64,000 bases of DNA from Patagioenas fasciata (lineage: Eukaryota > Chordata > Aves > Columbiformes > Columbidae): contig NC_092520.1 in assembly GCF_037038585.1 (NCBI RefSeq), forward strand, positions 123,722,001 through 123,786,000. Reading direction: 5' to 3'. Below the pieces are notes generated by a model that made no database searches, was not told the DNA's origin, and worked only from the letters and a program-made list of their open reading frames with translations. The stretch's first letter is position 1. Every line of letters begins with the position of its first letter. Made by a program: the position numbers and the translations under genes. Shown one piece after another: positions 46,766 to 60,379 of this stretch.

Positions 46766-48177
46766 GGCAGCTGTCTTCCTGAGTATTCATGAAACTAGAG
46801 TTCTCTTCCAGGATTTGAAGCACAGCTCTTGTTTAACAAGAGCATATTTACTTCAAAGAAACACATGTTGTGTGAAGAGGAAGGGCTAGCCCAGAAACAC
46901 ATTTCTCAGATAAAGAATGTTTGTGTGAACACCTCATGCATGGGAGGTGCTGTGTAAACAGGTGGTGGTTGTTGTATTTTGGCTTCCTCTTCTGTCAAGG
47001 CTGGCTGCAATAACTCTACAGAAGTACGGTAATGCCTTTCTTTTTAAGGACCCAGGAGAGAAGGAAAGGTCTATCTCCTATATATCTTTGTTTTTTTATA
47101 AAAGTAAAAACAGGAAAAGATGATGGGGTGATGTTTCTTTGTAGTCCATATTTCTGTGTGTATATGTTCATGTACATCCATCCATATATGTATCAAAGAG
47201 CATGTTGGCCATAGCAACTTTTTCTCTGTATTCCTTATTGGCTAGTTTTTACTCTGCCCTTGGAATGTAAAGATAGCTTCCGTACATTTAACAGTCAAGG
47301 GAGATTATTTTATGTAACAGTATCAGTGGCGTCATTATCTAATTTTATTGTTTGTCGCTACTGTGTAAATATACTTTTTCGCTTTAAGGTTCAGACCTCT
47401 GGCTGTACTTTGATAACAGTTAATTTCAGTTGCAATTTTAATCTGGGAAGGAAGGAATCTAACTATTTATAAATATCACAATGTGAAAATAATGCTGTGG
47501 TGCCTTTTGATGGTAGATTGATTTTTTGTTTTTCCATTAGATGCAATTAAAGATATCTAGCTTGCTTAGTGTCTTGCAGAATCGCAGCACAATTTTCTCT
47601 GACTTCTCTTACTGTATCCAAATATTGATTCTATCTTTCCACAGCATAAAGGAGTTCAGAAATACATTCCTGGTTACTTGTTTGGGTATAGTGTTTGTTT
47701 GTGTTATTGTTTGTGTTTTTGTTCGGTTTGCTGTTGCTTTTTTCTTCATTTTGGAAATAACTTTATTTTTTTTTTTCTCTTGGTAGCATTGTTATTTTCT
47801 GTTTAATTGCATTAGAGTGCTATTTCTCATTTGATTCCAAAAGGGGTTGGGTACAGGGCAGAAACCAGCCATTTGGATTATATAAAGCAAAAGCCCTATG
47901 CAGCTGCTTGTTTCTCTTCACTGCAGAAATAACTACTGCTGCAAAATAAAGGAGTGGTGTACTTCCTGTGTTGGTAATTCAGCTGTTTCATAAAGAGCAT
48001 CTAACGTATGTTCAGGGACAGGTTGAATCAATGGCTAGCTGATCTGTTTCAGGTACTCAGGGGAGGTATTCATGTTTACTACTTTAGGCGTCTGTTTTGC
48101 ATACCTACATGAAGATCCTAGGCTGCTACAATTAGCAGAATTTCATTGAACCATTTAGAGTTCTGGAAACCTTCAAG

Positions 48178-48552
48178 TAGTTCTGGCCATTCCTGTGGCA
48201 GTACAAGGAGATGCACATCCTATACCATGTGCAGTTTTGGACTTCCCACTACAAGAAGACCATGAAGACAGATGTTGCTTATAAGATAGTGAGTCCATGC
48301 TGCTTGGGTATTGGAGCACATGACATATGAGGAGAGTCAGAGAACTGCATTTGTTCGGACTTAACATGGAGAACCTAAGGTGGAGATCCGAAACAGGCTG
48401 CCCAGGGAAGTGGTGTAGTCACTGTCCCTGAAGGGGTTTAAAAGACACATAGATGAGGCTCTTAGGGACATTGCTTAGTGCTAGATTTAGGTTATGGTTG
48501 GACTTGATGATCTTAACGGTCTCTTCCAATCAAAATGATTCTATGATTCTGT
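48178..48552 (+). mobile_element. Old, internally deleted CR1 LINE
   Basis: Degraded match to the same kind of CR1 as at 45.9 kb. The 5' part (about 48,178-48,370) still shows GTGCAGTTTTGGAC and a TATGAGGAGAG element. After a deletion the 3' part resumes at AACAGGCTGCCCAGGGAAGT and runs to AAAATGATTCTATGATTCTG. It is more diverged than its neighbour at 45.9 kb. Confidence 0.8.
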
Positions 48553-48574
48553 CTACTGCTGCCTAGTAGTAAGG

Positions 48575-48720
48575 TGTGAAGATAACAGAACAAGGCTCTT
48601 CTCAGAGGCCTGGTGGACAAAACCTGCAACCAGGGAAATTCCTGTCTTGATTTGAGGAAGAGGTTGGTATGGATGTCCCCCAGAAGCTCCTTCCAACCTA
48701 AAACCTTCTCTGGTTCTAGA
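48575..48720 (+). mobile_element. Probable CR1 remnant of a second subfamily
   Basis: AACAAGGCTCTTCTCAGAGG, then TTGATTTGAGGAAGAGG and CTCCTTCCAACCTAAAACCT resemble scattered pieces of a CR1 3' region with internal losses. It lies directly downstream of the previous copy but matches the subfamily seen at 24.6 kb better. Confidence 0.5.
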
Positions 48721-49620
48721 TTACGTTTATTTTTGTAAGGATGGAGTTCTGGTTTTTTATTATATTTTTCCATCATTTTTGGACTAGCAAAAGTGAGACT
48801 GTAGAGGCAACTGTGTATTTTGATAGGCAGGAGAGCAGTAAGAACATGTCTTATCAGAGTATAATGAAGTGTCATATTCCCCCATCTTTACTTGGTAGAG
48901 GTCTGCCTATATATTTGAATACTGTAAATATCTTTATGTCAATTTATTAACGCTTGTCTTCTTGGCAGACTGCTAACAAATATCCCTATAGATTTGGTTA
49001 TGTGGTCTTCTGCTGCTGGTGCTCTTTAATGTGTTCAGAAAATACCAACTCAACAACTATCTGTAAGAAATGCAGAATGGTGTTATTAAAATAAAGACCC
49101 CCATTGCTGGTTTGCGTTCCACCAGACAGTTTACACAGTCTTGCTATAATATGAGCATTATTTCATGGTGCAAAGTAGGCAAGTAAGGCTGTAACTAACT
49201 TTTCCTATAGAGGTAGTGCTGAAACACTCCTAATAACTGGTTTTTGACTTATTGATTGGTTTAGGTGTCATGTTCAGGATTATTACTAATGATGTCTGCT
49301 TTATCTGTAGATGTATTTTCATAGAATTTCAGATTCCTGGAAAAAAAAAAAACCACTTTAGAATTTGAACCAAGTAAATATGAGTGCTAGAAAACCACAA
49401 GGCAATTAAACATACTAGTTACTATTTTGTAAAACGTAACTATTAAGAAACCATTCTTATGAATCCTGTCTTTGAGATTAACAGTATTTTCAATGCTTCC
49501 CAAAAGCATGGGTAGTTTGTTGCCACATTGTTTGAGTGGAAGAAGAAAACAGTATCACTTGTCCTTTGATCTTTTCCCCTAGTTCATGTGTTTCTGTCAA
49601 AACCATTAAATTCTTCTAAT

Positions 49621-49626
49621 TTTATT
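49621..49626 (-). terminator. STX19: STX19 polyadenylation signal
   Basis: AATAAA on the minus strand (TTTATT on plus), about 150 bp past the STX19 stop codon. It would give a short 3' UTR. Use is inferred. Confidence 0.55.
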
Positions 49627-49772
49627 TGGAAAACAGATGCACTTTTTCCTGAGAGGCCTGTGGAAAGGGAAGAAGGAAGAAAAATGAGAGACTCGAAGGA
49701 TCCTGAGACTGTTTTACAAGATCCATTTACTAAATAGGAACCAGTGGTATTTCAAACAGTTTCTGTCTTTTG

Positions 49773-50651
49773 TCATTTGCAACACGGACAACACCAGCAG
49801 CATAGTGCTTTGCAAGGGTTTCTTTTTCGATACTTGACTGCAAGCCCAAATTTTTCTTTAGATACTTGAGTGTATTCCTGAGTGTTGTTCATACTGATTT
49901 CAATGTTGTTGATCATCTCTCCTTGCTCCTCCACCAGAACTGATATCTGTCTAAAGAGTTCCTTTAAGTCTTTGATCTGGTTCTCCAGATTGACTAGTTC
50001 TTTCTGTCTCTGTTCAATCTCCGAAAGCTGAGCTTTGGTAATTTTGACTTCAGTGAGTAGATTTTCATTGAAGATCTCCCATTTTCCTTGTTGGAGCATG
50101 TTGTTGACTTCTTCCTCAGATACCTCTTTACCAGCTACTTCAAGCTGACGGACAATAAATCTTCTGCATTTCTCTTGCTTAGCAGTTATAGCATCGTTGT
50201 ATGAAAGCATAGCATTTAGGTAACGTCGGGATAAGAAAGCGTGCTGATAAGCTAGAATTCTTACTGTGGCACTTGATGGCCCATGTTCATTTTCAGCTTT
50301 TTTCACTGTTTTTGACAGTTCATCCAAATATTTTCGTATGTGCTCTGCTTGAATTTTTATTTCTCTTGCTATGTTAGATTCCTTTTTAAGAACACTGAAT
50401 CTTCTCATTGAAGATACCAGGCTTTTTTGTTGTTGACTGAATTTATTAACTTCATCCACCAAATTATTAACTTCATTCTGAAGCTTCTGGATTTCATGCA
50501 AGTGCCTTTCAGTTATGGGCTCTTTTTCATAAATGATGGCCTGCTGTTCAAACTCCTCCTGCTCTTCTTCTTGTACAGTTGTGCTGTTGTTTTCCCCAGC
50601 TATCTGTAGTTCCTTAACTCTCAGTTTAAGCTCTTGGAGGCGGTCCCTCAT
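49773..50651 (-). CDS. STX19: STX19, syntaxin-19
   Basis: Uninterrupted 292-codon frame, close to the usual length of this family. STX19 is a Qa-type SNARE acting in membrane fusion at the cell surface of epithelia. ATG at 50651 (MRDRLQELKL) is chosen because it matches the family N-terminus; the frame is open 37 codons further up but that part is not conserved and holds a likely acceptor. Residues about 50-170 are the N-terminal helical bundle; about 209-271 is the SNARE motif (QRQKELVNLENQIKDLKELF, then LVEEQGEMINNIE) with the zero-layer Gln at 243. No membrane anchor: the tail KRNPCKALCCWCCPCCK has seven cysteines in its last 13 residues, expected to be palmitoylated. Nested antisense in ARL13B intron 3, as in other vertebrates. 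Confidence 0.96.
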   Translation of the reverse strand: MRDRLQELKLRVKELQIAGENNSTTVQEEEQEEFEQQAIIYEKEPITERHLHEIQKLQNEVNNLVDEVNKFSQQQKSLVSSMRRFSVLKKESNIAREIKIQAEHIRKYLDELSKTVKKAENEHGPSSATVRILAYQHAFLSRRYLNAMLSYNDAITAKQEKCRRFIVRQLEVAGKEVSEEEVNNMLQQGKWEIFNENLLTEVKITKAQLSEIEQRQKELVNLENQIKDLKELFRQISVLVEEQGEMINNIEISMNNTQEYTQVSKEKFGLAVKYRKRNPCKALCCWCCPCCK

Positions 50652-50741
50652 GGTTTTTGTGTTGGAGGTGGGGGAGAGAGGGGTGAGTTTTCCCCTCTTG
50701 CAGCACAGACTTAACTCCAATATCCTGTTTCTTCTTTCGCT
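50652..50741 (-). other. STX19: STX19 5' UTR and candidate splice acceptor (50740-50741)
   Basis: On the minus strand, CCCTTTGATTACAG before CGAAAG is a reasonable acceptor, 88 nt upstream of the start codon. STX19 in mammals has an upstream non-coding exon, so the coding exon probably begins at 50739. The frame upstream of MRDR is open but does not resemble syntaxin. Confidence 0.5.
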
Positions 50742-53700
50742 GTAATCAAAGGGTAACAACAATCAATGTTAGCAGTTATATGTATACATGAAAAGTTTAG
50801 GATGTTTCAAAAAGGTGGACTGAATTTGAGTAGAATTTGCTTTGAAATTGGGTCCATCTCTTTGAAATGCCTTGTAGTTTGCAGCTTGAAGATTTTTAAG
50901 CTGGACTACTGGCTTCTATTCTTACATTGCCATTTGCAGTCTTCATAAAATTCATCCGAATGTACTTTGTGCACCATCGTGGGATACAGTTCAGCGCTCT
51001 TCCTTATTTAATAGCAAGTGGATTTAGTTTGGCTTTCTACACTAGCTGTTTTGCAAGCTTTAGTGGAGATACAACTAAGAGAAAGGTTCTATTGTGCATG
51101 TTTTAGAAAATATCTAAGTTAAACTATTTTTAATTATAGGGAAGTATTTTCCTGAAACTCTACATGAATGTTTTCCTTGGACTGTGATCAAGAATGCAAG
51201 ACTCCAGTAAAAAGTAAAATGTTCAGGACAAGAAGATCACAGGATTTTAACTTGGTGTCGTCTGGTTAAATCTAATGTGTGTTTTTCAAAGGATTGTTCA
51301 AGTGTAGATGTGAAACAGTAGTATCTCCTTGGTGGGTTTCAGAGGTTTCAGGGCAGTCTTTGGAAATAGTAGTGTTTTCTAGATGCATGTTTTCTTAAAC
51401 TCCAGTTCTAAAGATTATTTTCAGTAGGCAAATGCAGTATTTATCCATAGTATCCAAAAGGATGCATTTGCAATAACTGAGAAGAATCAATGCAGTAACC
51501 TATCAATATGCAAATGATTTTGTTACGTTTCAACAGCTTCAAATGATACTTCTGTGATATCTCTGCTCCCTTATGCATAATTAAAGTCCCTAAATAGATT
51601 TTTGCATAATGTAAGTCATGGAGTTGAACTGTGTGAAAATGTCTTCCGCTGACTTAAATCTGTCTGTCTGCAGGAGGATTAGCCAAAAAACAAAACTTGA
51701 AATTCTACAGAGATAAATTGTAAGAAAGAATGTTGATATTCTACTCTGGTGTGAGTTTCCCTTATGGCTTCTTTTTTTTTTTTCCCCTTAATGCCTTAGT
51801 ATCTGAATTTAGTGTTTGTTGATTCATATCAGGAAAATCCAAAAAGCCTGGCAGTCATTAAAAGTTACGGTAATGTACTGAAACTTGTGATCAGGCAAGC
51901 CTGCAAGTAATATATTGGAAAATATGACTTTGGGGTGGGGAAAATGTGACACGTAATAATTTTGTTGCAGTAATTCCTCTTCATTGCCTAACTTGCTGTG
52001 TATCTCCCACAGCAGAAGTCAGGCAATTTCTTCAAGATAACATTCTTCAGGAATGTTTCAGAGCTGCTTGGCACCAGTGAGACTGCCACAGGGGAAGTTC
52101 AGTCTGGGGCATGTGAAAGGAACCAGGAGTGCTAAGCAAGGCTTCAGAGATGTGACCTGAAAATCTGTTTTAGTGTAGCCTAACACGCCTGTTGACCCAT
52201 GTTAATTTAGCATGGCTTGACAAGCCTGTGATTAAAAGCAAGTTCTAAGGGCACCATTAGTGCTTATGATGTGAGGTGGCAAGGCTTTCTCGTATTTAAG
52301 AGAATGCAAGTAATTACTGAAAAGCTCTAAAACATGCATGCAGTCATCCAGTTACTCGTTCTGAACACAGTGCAATTTCTCAAAATGGCCATTGCCAATG
52401 TTCTGTGGTTTGAAAGTAAGTTAAACTTAGGAGCATAAGAACTATACAGGGCTTCATCTTTGATTTTTGTATCCATTAACGATTGACATCTACTTTTCAA
52501 TGTTTTGGGTGCATTAGTCTTGAAATAGCTGTATTCCTTCTTTAGCAGGGGGAGGGAGGGAAGGAAGGCAACAGAATTGCAAATCTGCAAATATTCTCAA
52601 ATATCAAATTGCAAAGAAGTAAGCTGAAAATACTTAAGATTGCTGCTAATGGAATTTTTTTTTCTTGTTTAAACATCAGTCTTGCTAAAGAGTGGAATGT
52701 AAGCAATTGAACCCTGGCTTCATATCTTGTATCTTATCAGGCTTGCCTTCTAAACCTGCCACTGAATGTGCTTGCCAATAAATGTGGTTGATTATACTGG
52801 CAACTGAAACAAATGCTGGTTTCATATAAATAAGGATGTCTTCATGACAAAGATAACCTTGGAAATTGTTCTCGTGACTTCTTGAGTGTTCCACAACAAG
52901 CTTTGTTCATATCTCAGTCCTTGTTGTCGTCCTACATGTTTATGTATATGTATAGGGGCATGTCCTGTTGTTCTTTTGATTGAGATGAAAGATCGATTTC
53001 CTTAAAGTTTTTGTCAATAGAGGGAGAATGTGCCTGTTCCTTTAGAGTTGAGTATGTGGACTGAAAGCACTCGAGTGACTTAGTGTGTCCCTTATATTCA
53101 AAAAAGTATTTTAAAAGCTGGTCCTTCTGAAGTAATAAAGTAGTACAGCCTAGCACATCCTCATCAGACCTTTTCTTCATCGAAGATTGGAAAAATTGGG
53201 TTAAAACAGAGAAGAGACTGACTGCAGTAAAGGCAAAGCAAATCAGCAGATGGGAAAGCATTAGCTTATTAGACTGTAGCTTCAAATTGTTGACTATGTT
53301 TAGAAATGGCCCTAAATGCTCTTAAATACATAAATCTGAAGAGCATCGGTGACATTTGCCCGTGTTTCTGGCCATTCCTTAGTCATAAAGGCTGCTGTAT
53401 CAACTTTTATCTGAACTATTACTGAAGCTGAAACCGTGTGTTTGGAGCCAGAGTCACAAGCTGCTAGCTGGTCTTTTGTTAAAGAAAATATGTAGAAATT
53501 GAGTTGCTCTAATAATATGTCTGCAATAACTTAGTCAAACTGATGTGGCACGGTGTTTTCTATGTTCACACTTAGAAACAATGTAAGATTGAAAATGTAG
53601 CCGAAGAACAGCCAGGGCTACAGGATGGCCTTGCAGAGGAGGTAGCAGGTGTAAGGAAGTGAAAGGAGGAAGAAACAGGCCCTGTTTTGCCCACTACCTA

Positions 53701-56700
53701 AGTTGTACTTGAAGTTCAAGTGTTATTGATGTTCTTTCATACATGTGTTTGGGGAGAAAAAGTACGAATATGCATGTGGCATTTAGGTTTGGTCACTCTA
53801 AGATACCTTATCTCCTAAGACAGCTTTCTTTCCCACCCCTCACAGTTTTTTTACCATGCAGAACCACTCATGATTAAGGTTGTATTTGCTCTTCTGGTAG
53901 GCATCCTTATATATCGTTATATATAGTTGACAGATTAAGAAACATAATTTTCACATCTGTGTCAAATACACGTTGAGGGTTTTGCAAGAATCTTTGCCTT
54001 CTGGTAAATTTACTGTGTTGCTTATCAGGGTTATGAATCTCCCCAGTCAAACTGATGATATATGTGGCTGGGAGAGTCTCTATAATGACAATCGCCTCAG
54101 CACACTGACTAGGGGAATGATAGATCCTGATGACTGGGTCACCATTATTAATCTGCCATGATGATAAAGTGTGTCCTAAATTCTAAGAGAATTAATTTGA
54201 TGGAAATGTGAGTTTTTGTTTGTTTTGTTTTGTTTGTTTGTTTGGTTTTTTTTGGGAGGGGGGAGGGGCAAAACAAGTTGGAAGGTCTTTTTGCTTAATT
54301 GCAAACCAGCTATATAGAGTATTCTTCCACCTATCTAATTTATCAGTAGACCCAGTAAACAGGAAGCCCCTATCAAAAAATGAGATTTGGGCTGCATTAA
54401 GTTAAAAGCCATAAATGTATATGTAGGTAAGTTGATCATACAAAACTCTTGTTACTGATTGCAATTAGCTTTAAAGTCTTTTTTTTTTTTTTCCTTTAAT
54501 GAATTGTTTTATTTCTACCCCAACCCCAACTTACCAAAAACTCCTGTTTATTTTAATTTCCATAGTTTCGTGCACTTTTTCTTGGTTATTCAGTACCATT
54601 TTTTAAAATGCCTGACACAAAAGTGTCTATTTGTTTTTGATCTTTGCAATTTGCATGCCTTCTTATGTTCACTTTAACATACTGCAGTCCACTGGGAGAA
54701 GACGACTTGCAGACAACCAAGGGACATAATTCTTTCTTTAAGAGCTGTTTGAGATGTGTGGTCTGGTTCTGCGTCATACTCCTTTCTTTGTTTCTGCTGA
54801 AATAGCTACCTTTTCTTTTTAATAACTGCAACAAAAATAAGGGTCAGTTTGTTTTCCTGTTCTTTAGTTATTACTCAATTAAGGACATTAGGTAGAGGAC
54901 AATTTCAGACAACATGTTCCCAAGGAATTTCAGGTTACAAGTAAGTAATCTGATTTTTTTCTTCTTCCTTTTTTTTTTTTTTCATCCCTTTCGAGGCTGC
55001 AGTTATGTTATGCTATGTTAAATTATGTTATAGCTCTGTTATATGGTGCCAACAAACCCATATAACTGTTCTTTTTGAGCACAGTGGCTGTGAGTAATGT
55101 TCGGAGTCATACTCCGCTCTGGAACTTGATTATTGTTTTAAGTGTCTAAAGTTTAGCAAAAAAAAATTAGTGAGACATATAACATTTAAATGCCTACAGT
55201 TTAAGATACTTATAGTCGTTTGTGGGGAAAACTAGGGCCTTGTGTTGAAATTTCAGTTTACTCTAAAGGCTGTGATCTCTCAAATACTCTCACAAGAAGA
55301 AACTTTTTTTGATGGTGTTTTGGAATCTTGCCCTATTACCTAAAGATACATCTCAAGTAACTAAAGTAAGTGATCTTGCTACAGGTTACATTTATTTTCT
55401 CCTTTGTTTAGAAAGTTTCCTTTAACTTCAATACTTTGTAAACAAACATGCTGAAATCAAGGATTATCACACAGCACAGTGGCTGGATGAAAATATCCTC
55501 CTAAAGCACGTCTGTCTTAAGATAAGTCCTTGGAAAAACATATTTTAAAATAGTTCTAAGTTCAAGTTTCTGTTTGTGAGAAGTGTGGGAGTGGTTCAAC
55601 AGGAAAATGCCAGAGGCAAAGAGCTTGCCCTAATTATGAACCTAAAAAAGGATGTCATTATATGTGGAAGGTAGCTAAAGTGTATCAGTATATAGGATCT
55701 GATAGTGCAAAATCAGTAACCTTTTCCACACAGGGGACTTAAGTGCTAGTGGGTATCTCATTTGTAATATTTAAAAATACTAATGTGCAAAGGTCATTTG
55801 TATTTGTCAGCCTTTGTCTCTGGAAGATAACCCATGGCACATGGCTTCTGGCATTTGTCTACTACATAATGCTGAGGGAATACAGTCTGGTTGTTTGTCC
55901 CCTTGGGACGGTTACCCACCATAACTGCCATAAGGCTACCCAGTGAAACTGAAATGACTAGTAGTTGGGAAAATAGAAACGGTGAATTTGAAGCAAGGTT
56001 GCTTGGGAGTTCTCTAAATAGTGTGAAATAGATTATGGAAAGTGGAGAAATGTTGATACTGAGCAAAAACATGAGATAAAAATTGAATAAACCAGGTCTG
56101 AGTATTCAAGGAGTTCATAAGATAGATAAGACTGAGTCCAAAGCTGCTAGAAATGCTAGAGTAAACCTCCCAAGGGATATGTAGAGGGGGAAAGTAGACC
56201 TTGGTTACTTAAAAGTAATTCGGATGTTCTTGGGCATTTGGCCAGAAATCTGTAACACAATCATGTTGTAGGAGGCATATTAACAGCTTTCTTGTGTTGA
56301 TTGTGTGATATTACATGATATGGGAAAGAAGCCCAGGAGAGATGGGAATAATGCAAGGTATAGAATTTAGCATTAGTGGAGTGGGAGAATACAACAGTTT
56401 AATAGTCATCTGTATTACAGGCTTTTATACTTTTGAAATCTCTACAACTGTCAGTACTCCTCTTACGTTCCAATTACAAAAAATGTGGAGTTTTTTTGCT
56501 ATTTTACGAAATATTTGGTTCAAAGATGCACAGTGAATCAGTGGCAAATCTGAGATTGTTCCTTGGATTTTTGGAACCTTTGTTATGAATGTGTGGCTGC
56601 AGATGTGGAATACCTGAGGAAAAGCTTTTACTACCATTTACATGTTTACAGAGAGCAATCCTCATGTTCCCTACTGATATTTTGGATAATGAAAGGTGGT

Positions 56701-59700
56701 GAGTTCATGCTTTTGCACTGATATAAGTCACGGTTATGGCAACACATGCTGCACCTGCAAATCCTGACTGACAAAACAATGATCTCATTCTGCAAATCAG
56801 TTAGTCTATATATTATACGCTGTAATTGGTAAGGGAATGGAGTATCCCTTGATTAAAAGCAATACTGAAGAACTCATTTACTATTTTGATGGTGGTTTTT
56901 TTCACCTATTAAACCAGAGATTTACTGTCAGTAGTGCTCTTCAAGAGACCTCAGAAATTAGCAGTACAAAGAAGTAAATGTATACATTGTAGATACCTGG
57001 GCTTATTTGTTTATTTCCAGCAAGAACAGTACTAGAAATCAGCACCTTTACTTAATTAGTTGGTGCAAATACGATGGTCACTTATAGGTCACAGAAATCC
57101 AGCGAGAAAATCATAATCTCCTCTGCCAAAAGAATACATAATTAAGGTCCATATATTGATATATATTTTAATTCAGTATTTGAAAACAAATTAGGAGCAA
57201 GAGAAAGGACTGCAACAGGAGAGAGGACAGATTAAATTATTTCTATTTAATAGGATATATAGTTTGAGCTCCTAGTTAATGATTTTGTATTGCTATAAAT
57301 CAGTTTCAAGATGTTCGTCTTCCTGACAGTAGAATTGCAGGCTCAAAATTTGTACTGTGCAGCATTCTGCCTACTCTACTTTCCCATTTCATATCTGTCA
57401 GAATATGTGGATGTGTATCACAGCCTTGGACTTCACCTGTAATAAATGTAACAACTGCAGGCAGTTTTTCAAAAAGCATATCTTATAGGCAACTTTGACT
57501 AAGTAACTTTAATGTCTGCCTAGGTATTGATATACCAAGGCAAAATAGAGTATAAGAAAATAATTCATATGTACAATTTTTAATGACTCTTGTACAAAAA
57601 TATATGGCAATAGTATTTATTGTCATTGCTTTTTGAATTACACATCTGGAAGCTGAACATAAAGTCCTTGGTGTGAGCTCAGACATCTCTTTGGATGCAG
57701 CATCTTTGATCAATAAGCATGATTAACCTGATAGCAGAGTGTGTCAGAGAAATATGTTTTAAGTAAATAGGAAAATGATTCAGACCTGAGGTGAGAATGA
57801 GGCCACTTAACCAAAATGAAAAAAATTATAATTGTTGAAATTCTTGTGACCACTTCAAAAGGTAATACAAGAATGAAGTTGCTCTAGAGTTGCCTGGAGA
57901 TATTACAAACAAGTTGAGTTTAGAATCTTATTTGTAACTGTTCTCTTAATTTAGTGTGACCTGGAGGAACTGTTGAGGGAAGAGGTTAAGAGAAATGTCT
58001 CATATCTCCCTGCAACTGCATGAAAGCAAACTCTTAATTGATATTTGCAGGTGGATAATCTTGTAGCACTTTATTCAGCAGTTTTTTGTTATAGTTTACC
58101 CTAATATTCAAAGTATTGTTTTACATAAGAATTGAAGGCATGAAAAGCAAACTAGAGAAATTAAATAAGCCGGTTTATTTGAGAAAGAGCTTAGTGTCAA
58201 TCAGTGAAAAGTTACTGATGGGTTTGTTAACAATGCAGAAAGTGCAGGGGTTTAGAGTGCTAAGGGAGAATGTAGATTAAGATCTGCTAACACCCACCAT
58301 TTGGATTATTTCAGTGAAGTTAAAGCTTTTTAAGGCAATCTCCAAAAAGTCTGGGGAAAGGAGTGTCTGGGAAAGTAGTGCCTTATGGTCTCCATGGGAG
58401 GACTGAAACTGTTGGCTAGTTCTCCTATCTGCTTCTTTCTTAAAAATAGTAAGAATTTTGTCTTCTGTGACTTCTTCCAAAAGCTAATGAACGGCCCGTA
58501 ATTGAAGAGGAACAGGGAGAACAATCTGCCTGTTTGTGGATCAGGAGTTTAACTTTCATGAATGTTAACATAAACAAATAATAAAGACACTAACAAACCT
58601 TTTCTTGCTATTTCTGCTGAGGCCTCTCTTCTCTAGGATCAAACAACCTACTGAGTACTGTCCACAGGATTGACCAAGAAAAAAGTTAGTAGATGAGAGA
58701 GGAAATTTCTGAAGGAAGAAAAGGTAGAATAGCATTTTAAAACAGAAGATCAACGATAGGGTGAAGAATATGGCATTGTTCTTTCCTTTGTGTAGACTGC
58801 TTTGAAATTCAAAGATTCTCTGTTTTCCCAGGAATGCTAATTCAGTCACTCAAAGCTATGGCTTCTTGAAGTAGCCTTAAAGGCTAATATTCTTGATAAC
58901 CAATAAATTACTCTCATAAAGATACATTTTCCCTAAGTTGCTTATAATTATGTTGATAGTTCTGAAACTGTAATATTTTAACCTCAGGGATGCTTTGCTC
59001 TTCATTAATTTTTATAGCCACCATGCAGGTTTGACACAAGATTTTGGGTTTATGTTAACATACTCTGATTAAACTTAACCCCAAAAATAGCTTCCCTGAG
59101 ATACTTTTACAGATTACCCTCCCACACACACACAGAGCATGTACCCTCTACAGTATTTAGTTTTCAGTGTTTTGTTACTGTATGACATTCCCCACAAGTG
59201 GAAAGAAATGTGCAAGTCGGAAAGTAACAGTGTTTAAAAAAACTCCAAGTCCACAAAACAAGAAAACACACATACATGCCATGCACATACCCTCACACAA
59301 AATACACTCTTCCCAAATAAACCCTTTCTGTAACACTTAGTGGATTTTTAATGAAAGCTGAGATGCAAATGTGCCAGTTTTACACTGGATTTTTTTTTTC
59401 ACCAAATCTTTCAGATTGTAAAGTAAACTTTAATACTGATTATTTTTTTTTCTTTTTCCTAGTTGCTCAGTAATTAATATTTTAGAAACAGGCTGAGGAA
59501 CACACGTAGTTCACATTCAGACTTTGTTTTTCTCTGGCATGTCTTCTGGCTTCCAAGAGAAATATTGTTACTGAACTGTAGATGTCAATTGCGCCAATGC
59601 ACACATACACGCCCTTTCCACATTGTTTCCCATGCCTCTTAAAAGAAAGTTGAAAAGCTCTGTAGCTGCTTAAAAAAGTCCTACTTGATGTAAACACAGC

Positions 59701-60180
59701 TGATGCTTTGTTACACTAAGAAGGTTCCAAATATACCTTATGTGAAATTGAAATAAGCCAGGCATGATTTTATGGAAGTTTCTTACTCAGCCAACTTAAT
59801 GTATTAAAGCAACACTTTCCTGTGCTTTCAGGTATGTTTTGATATATACCTACTACAGTTTTTTAAACATGAGAAACTGCTATGTATGAAGTTCTGCTGA
59901 TTGGGAAATTAAAATCAAGGTCTATCCTTTGAGATAAATCTGACATATTCCCTAAAGAAGGAAGTTTTGTGCATAAAACATGCTTCAAAACCTAGCGTTC
60001 CTGTACGTGAGCAACAGAGCTCTGAGACTATATTCACCCAGAGATATATCTGATTCTTTGCGGGGTAGACATCCATTATTTGTACATCTTGATACTTAAA
60101 AGCATTTCCATTCTAAACCACACCACACTACACAGACTTTTTCTGGTATTTGCAACTTTACAAACATTAAGGAAAGAAAA
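50742..60180 (-). other. ARL13B intron 3 interior / putative STX19 5' UTR intron
   Basis: 9.4 kb of AT-rich sequence. Seen: T-runs (51771-51783, 54480-54492, 54968-54982), a GTTTTG simple tract (54,214-54,252), a short G/A-rich tract (about 52,549-52,569), a TTATGTTATGCTATG-type imperfect repeat (about 55,005-55,045) and a short CA repeat near 59,113. No exon or transposon was recognised. Confidence 0.6.
54214..54252 (+). repeat. GTTTTG simple repeat
   Basis: TTTTGTTTGTTTTGTTTTGT and similar units running into a T-run and a G-rich patch. Confidence 0.8.
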
Positions 60181-60379
60181 GTCTTTACCTTTTAGTCTTA
60201 TGCTGGTGGCTTTCTGTTTTATCCTTTACTGAGAAACTCCTGAGGGGAAGCTTCAGTGCAATCTGAAAAACATTGTTTCGAATATTTGACTAAGTAACGT
60301 GCCTTGAGTAGCATTCCATTCAGTTTTTTCTGCATGCCTTCTGCTTCTAGTTCTTAAATAGTCGTCCAAGGGCTCATCT

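Noticed and set aside
50652-50762. Extending STX19 by 37 codons to an upstream start
   Set aside because: The added residues are not found in syntaxin-19, and an acceptor-like site lies inside them; MRDRLQEL matches the known N-terminus.
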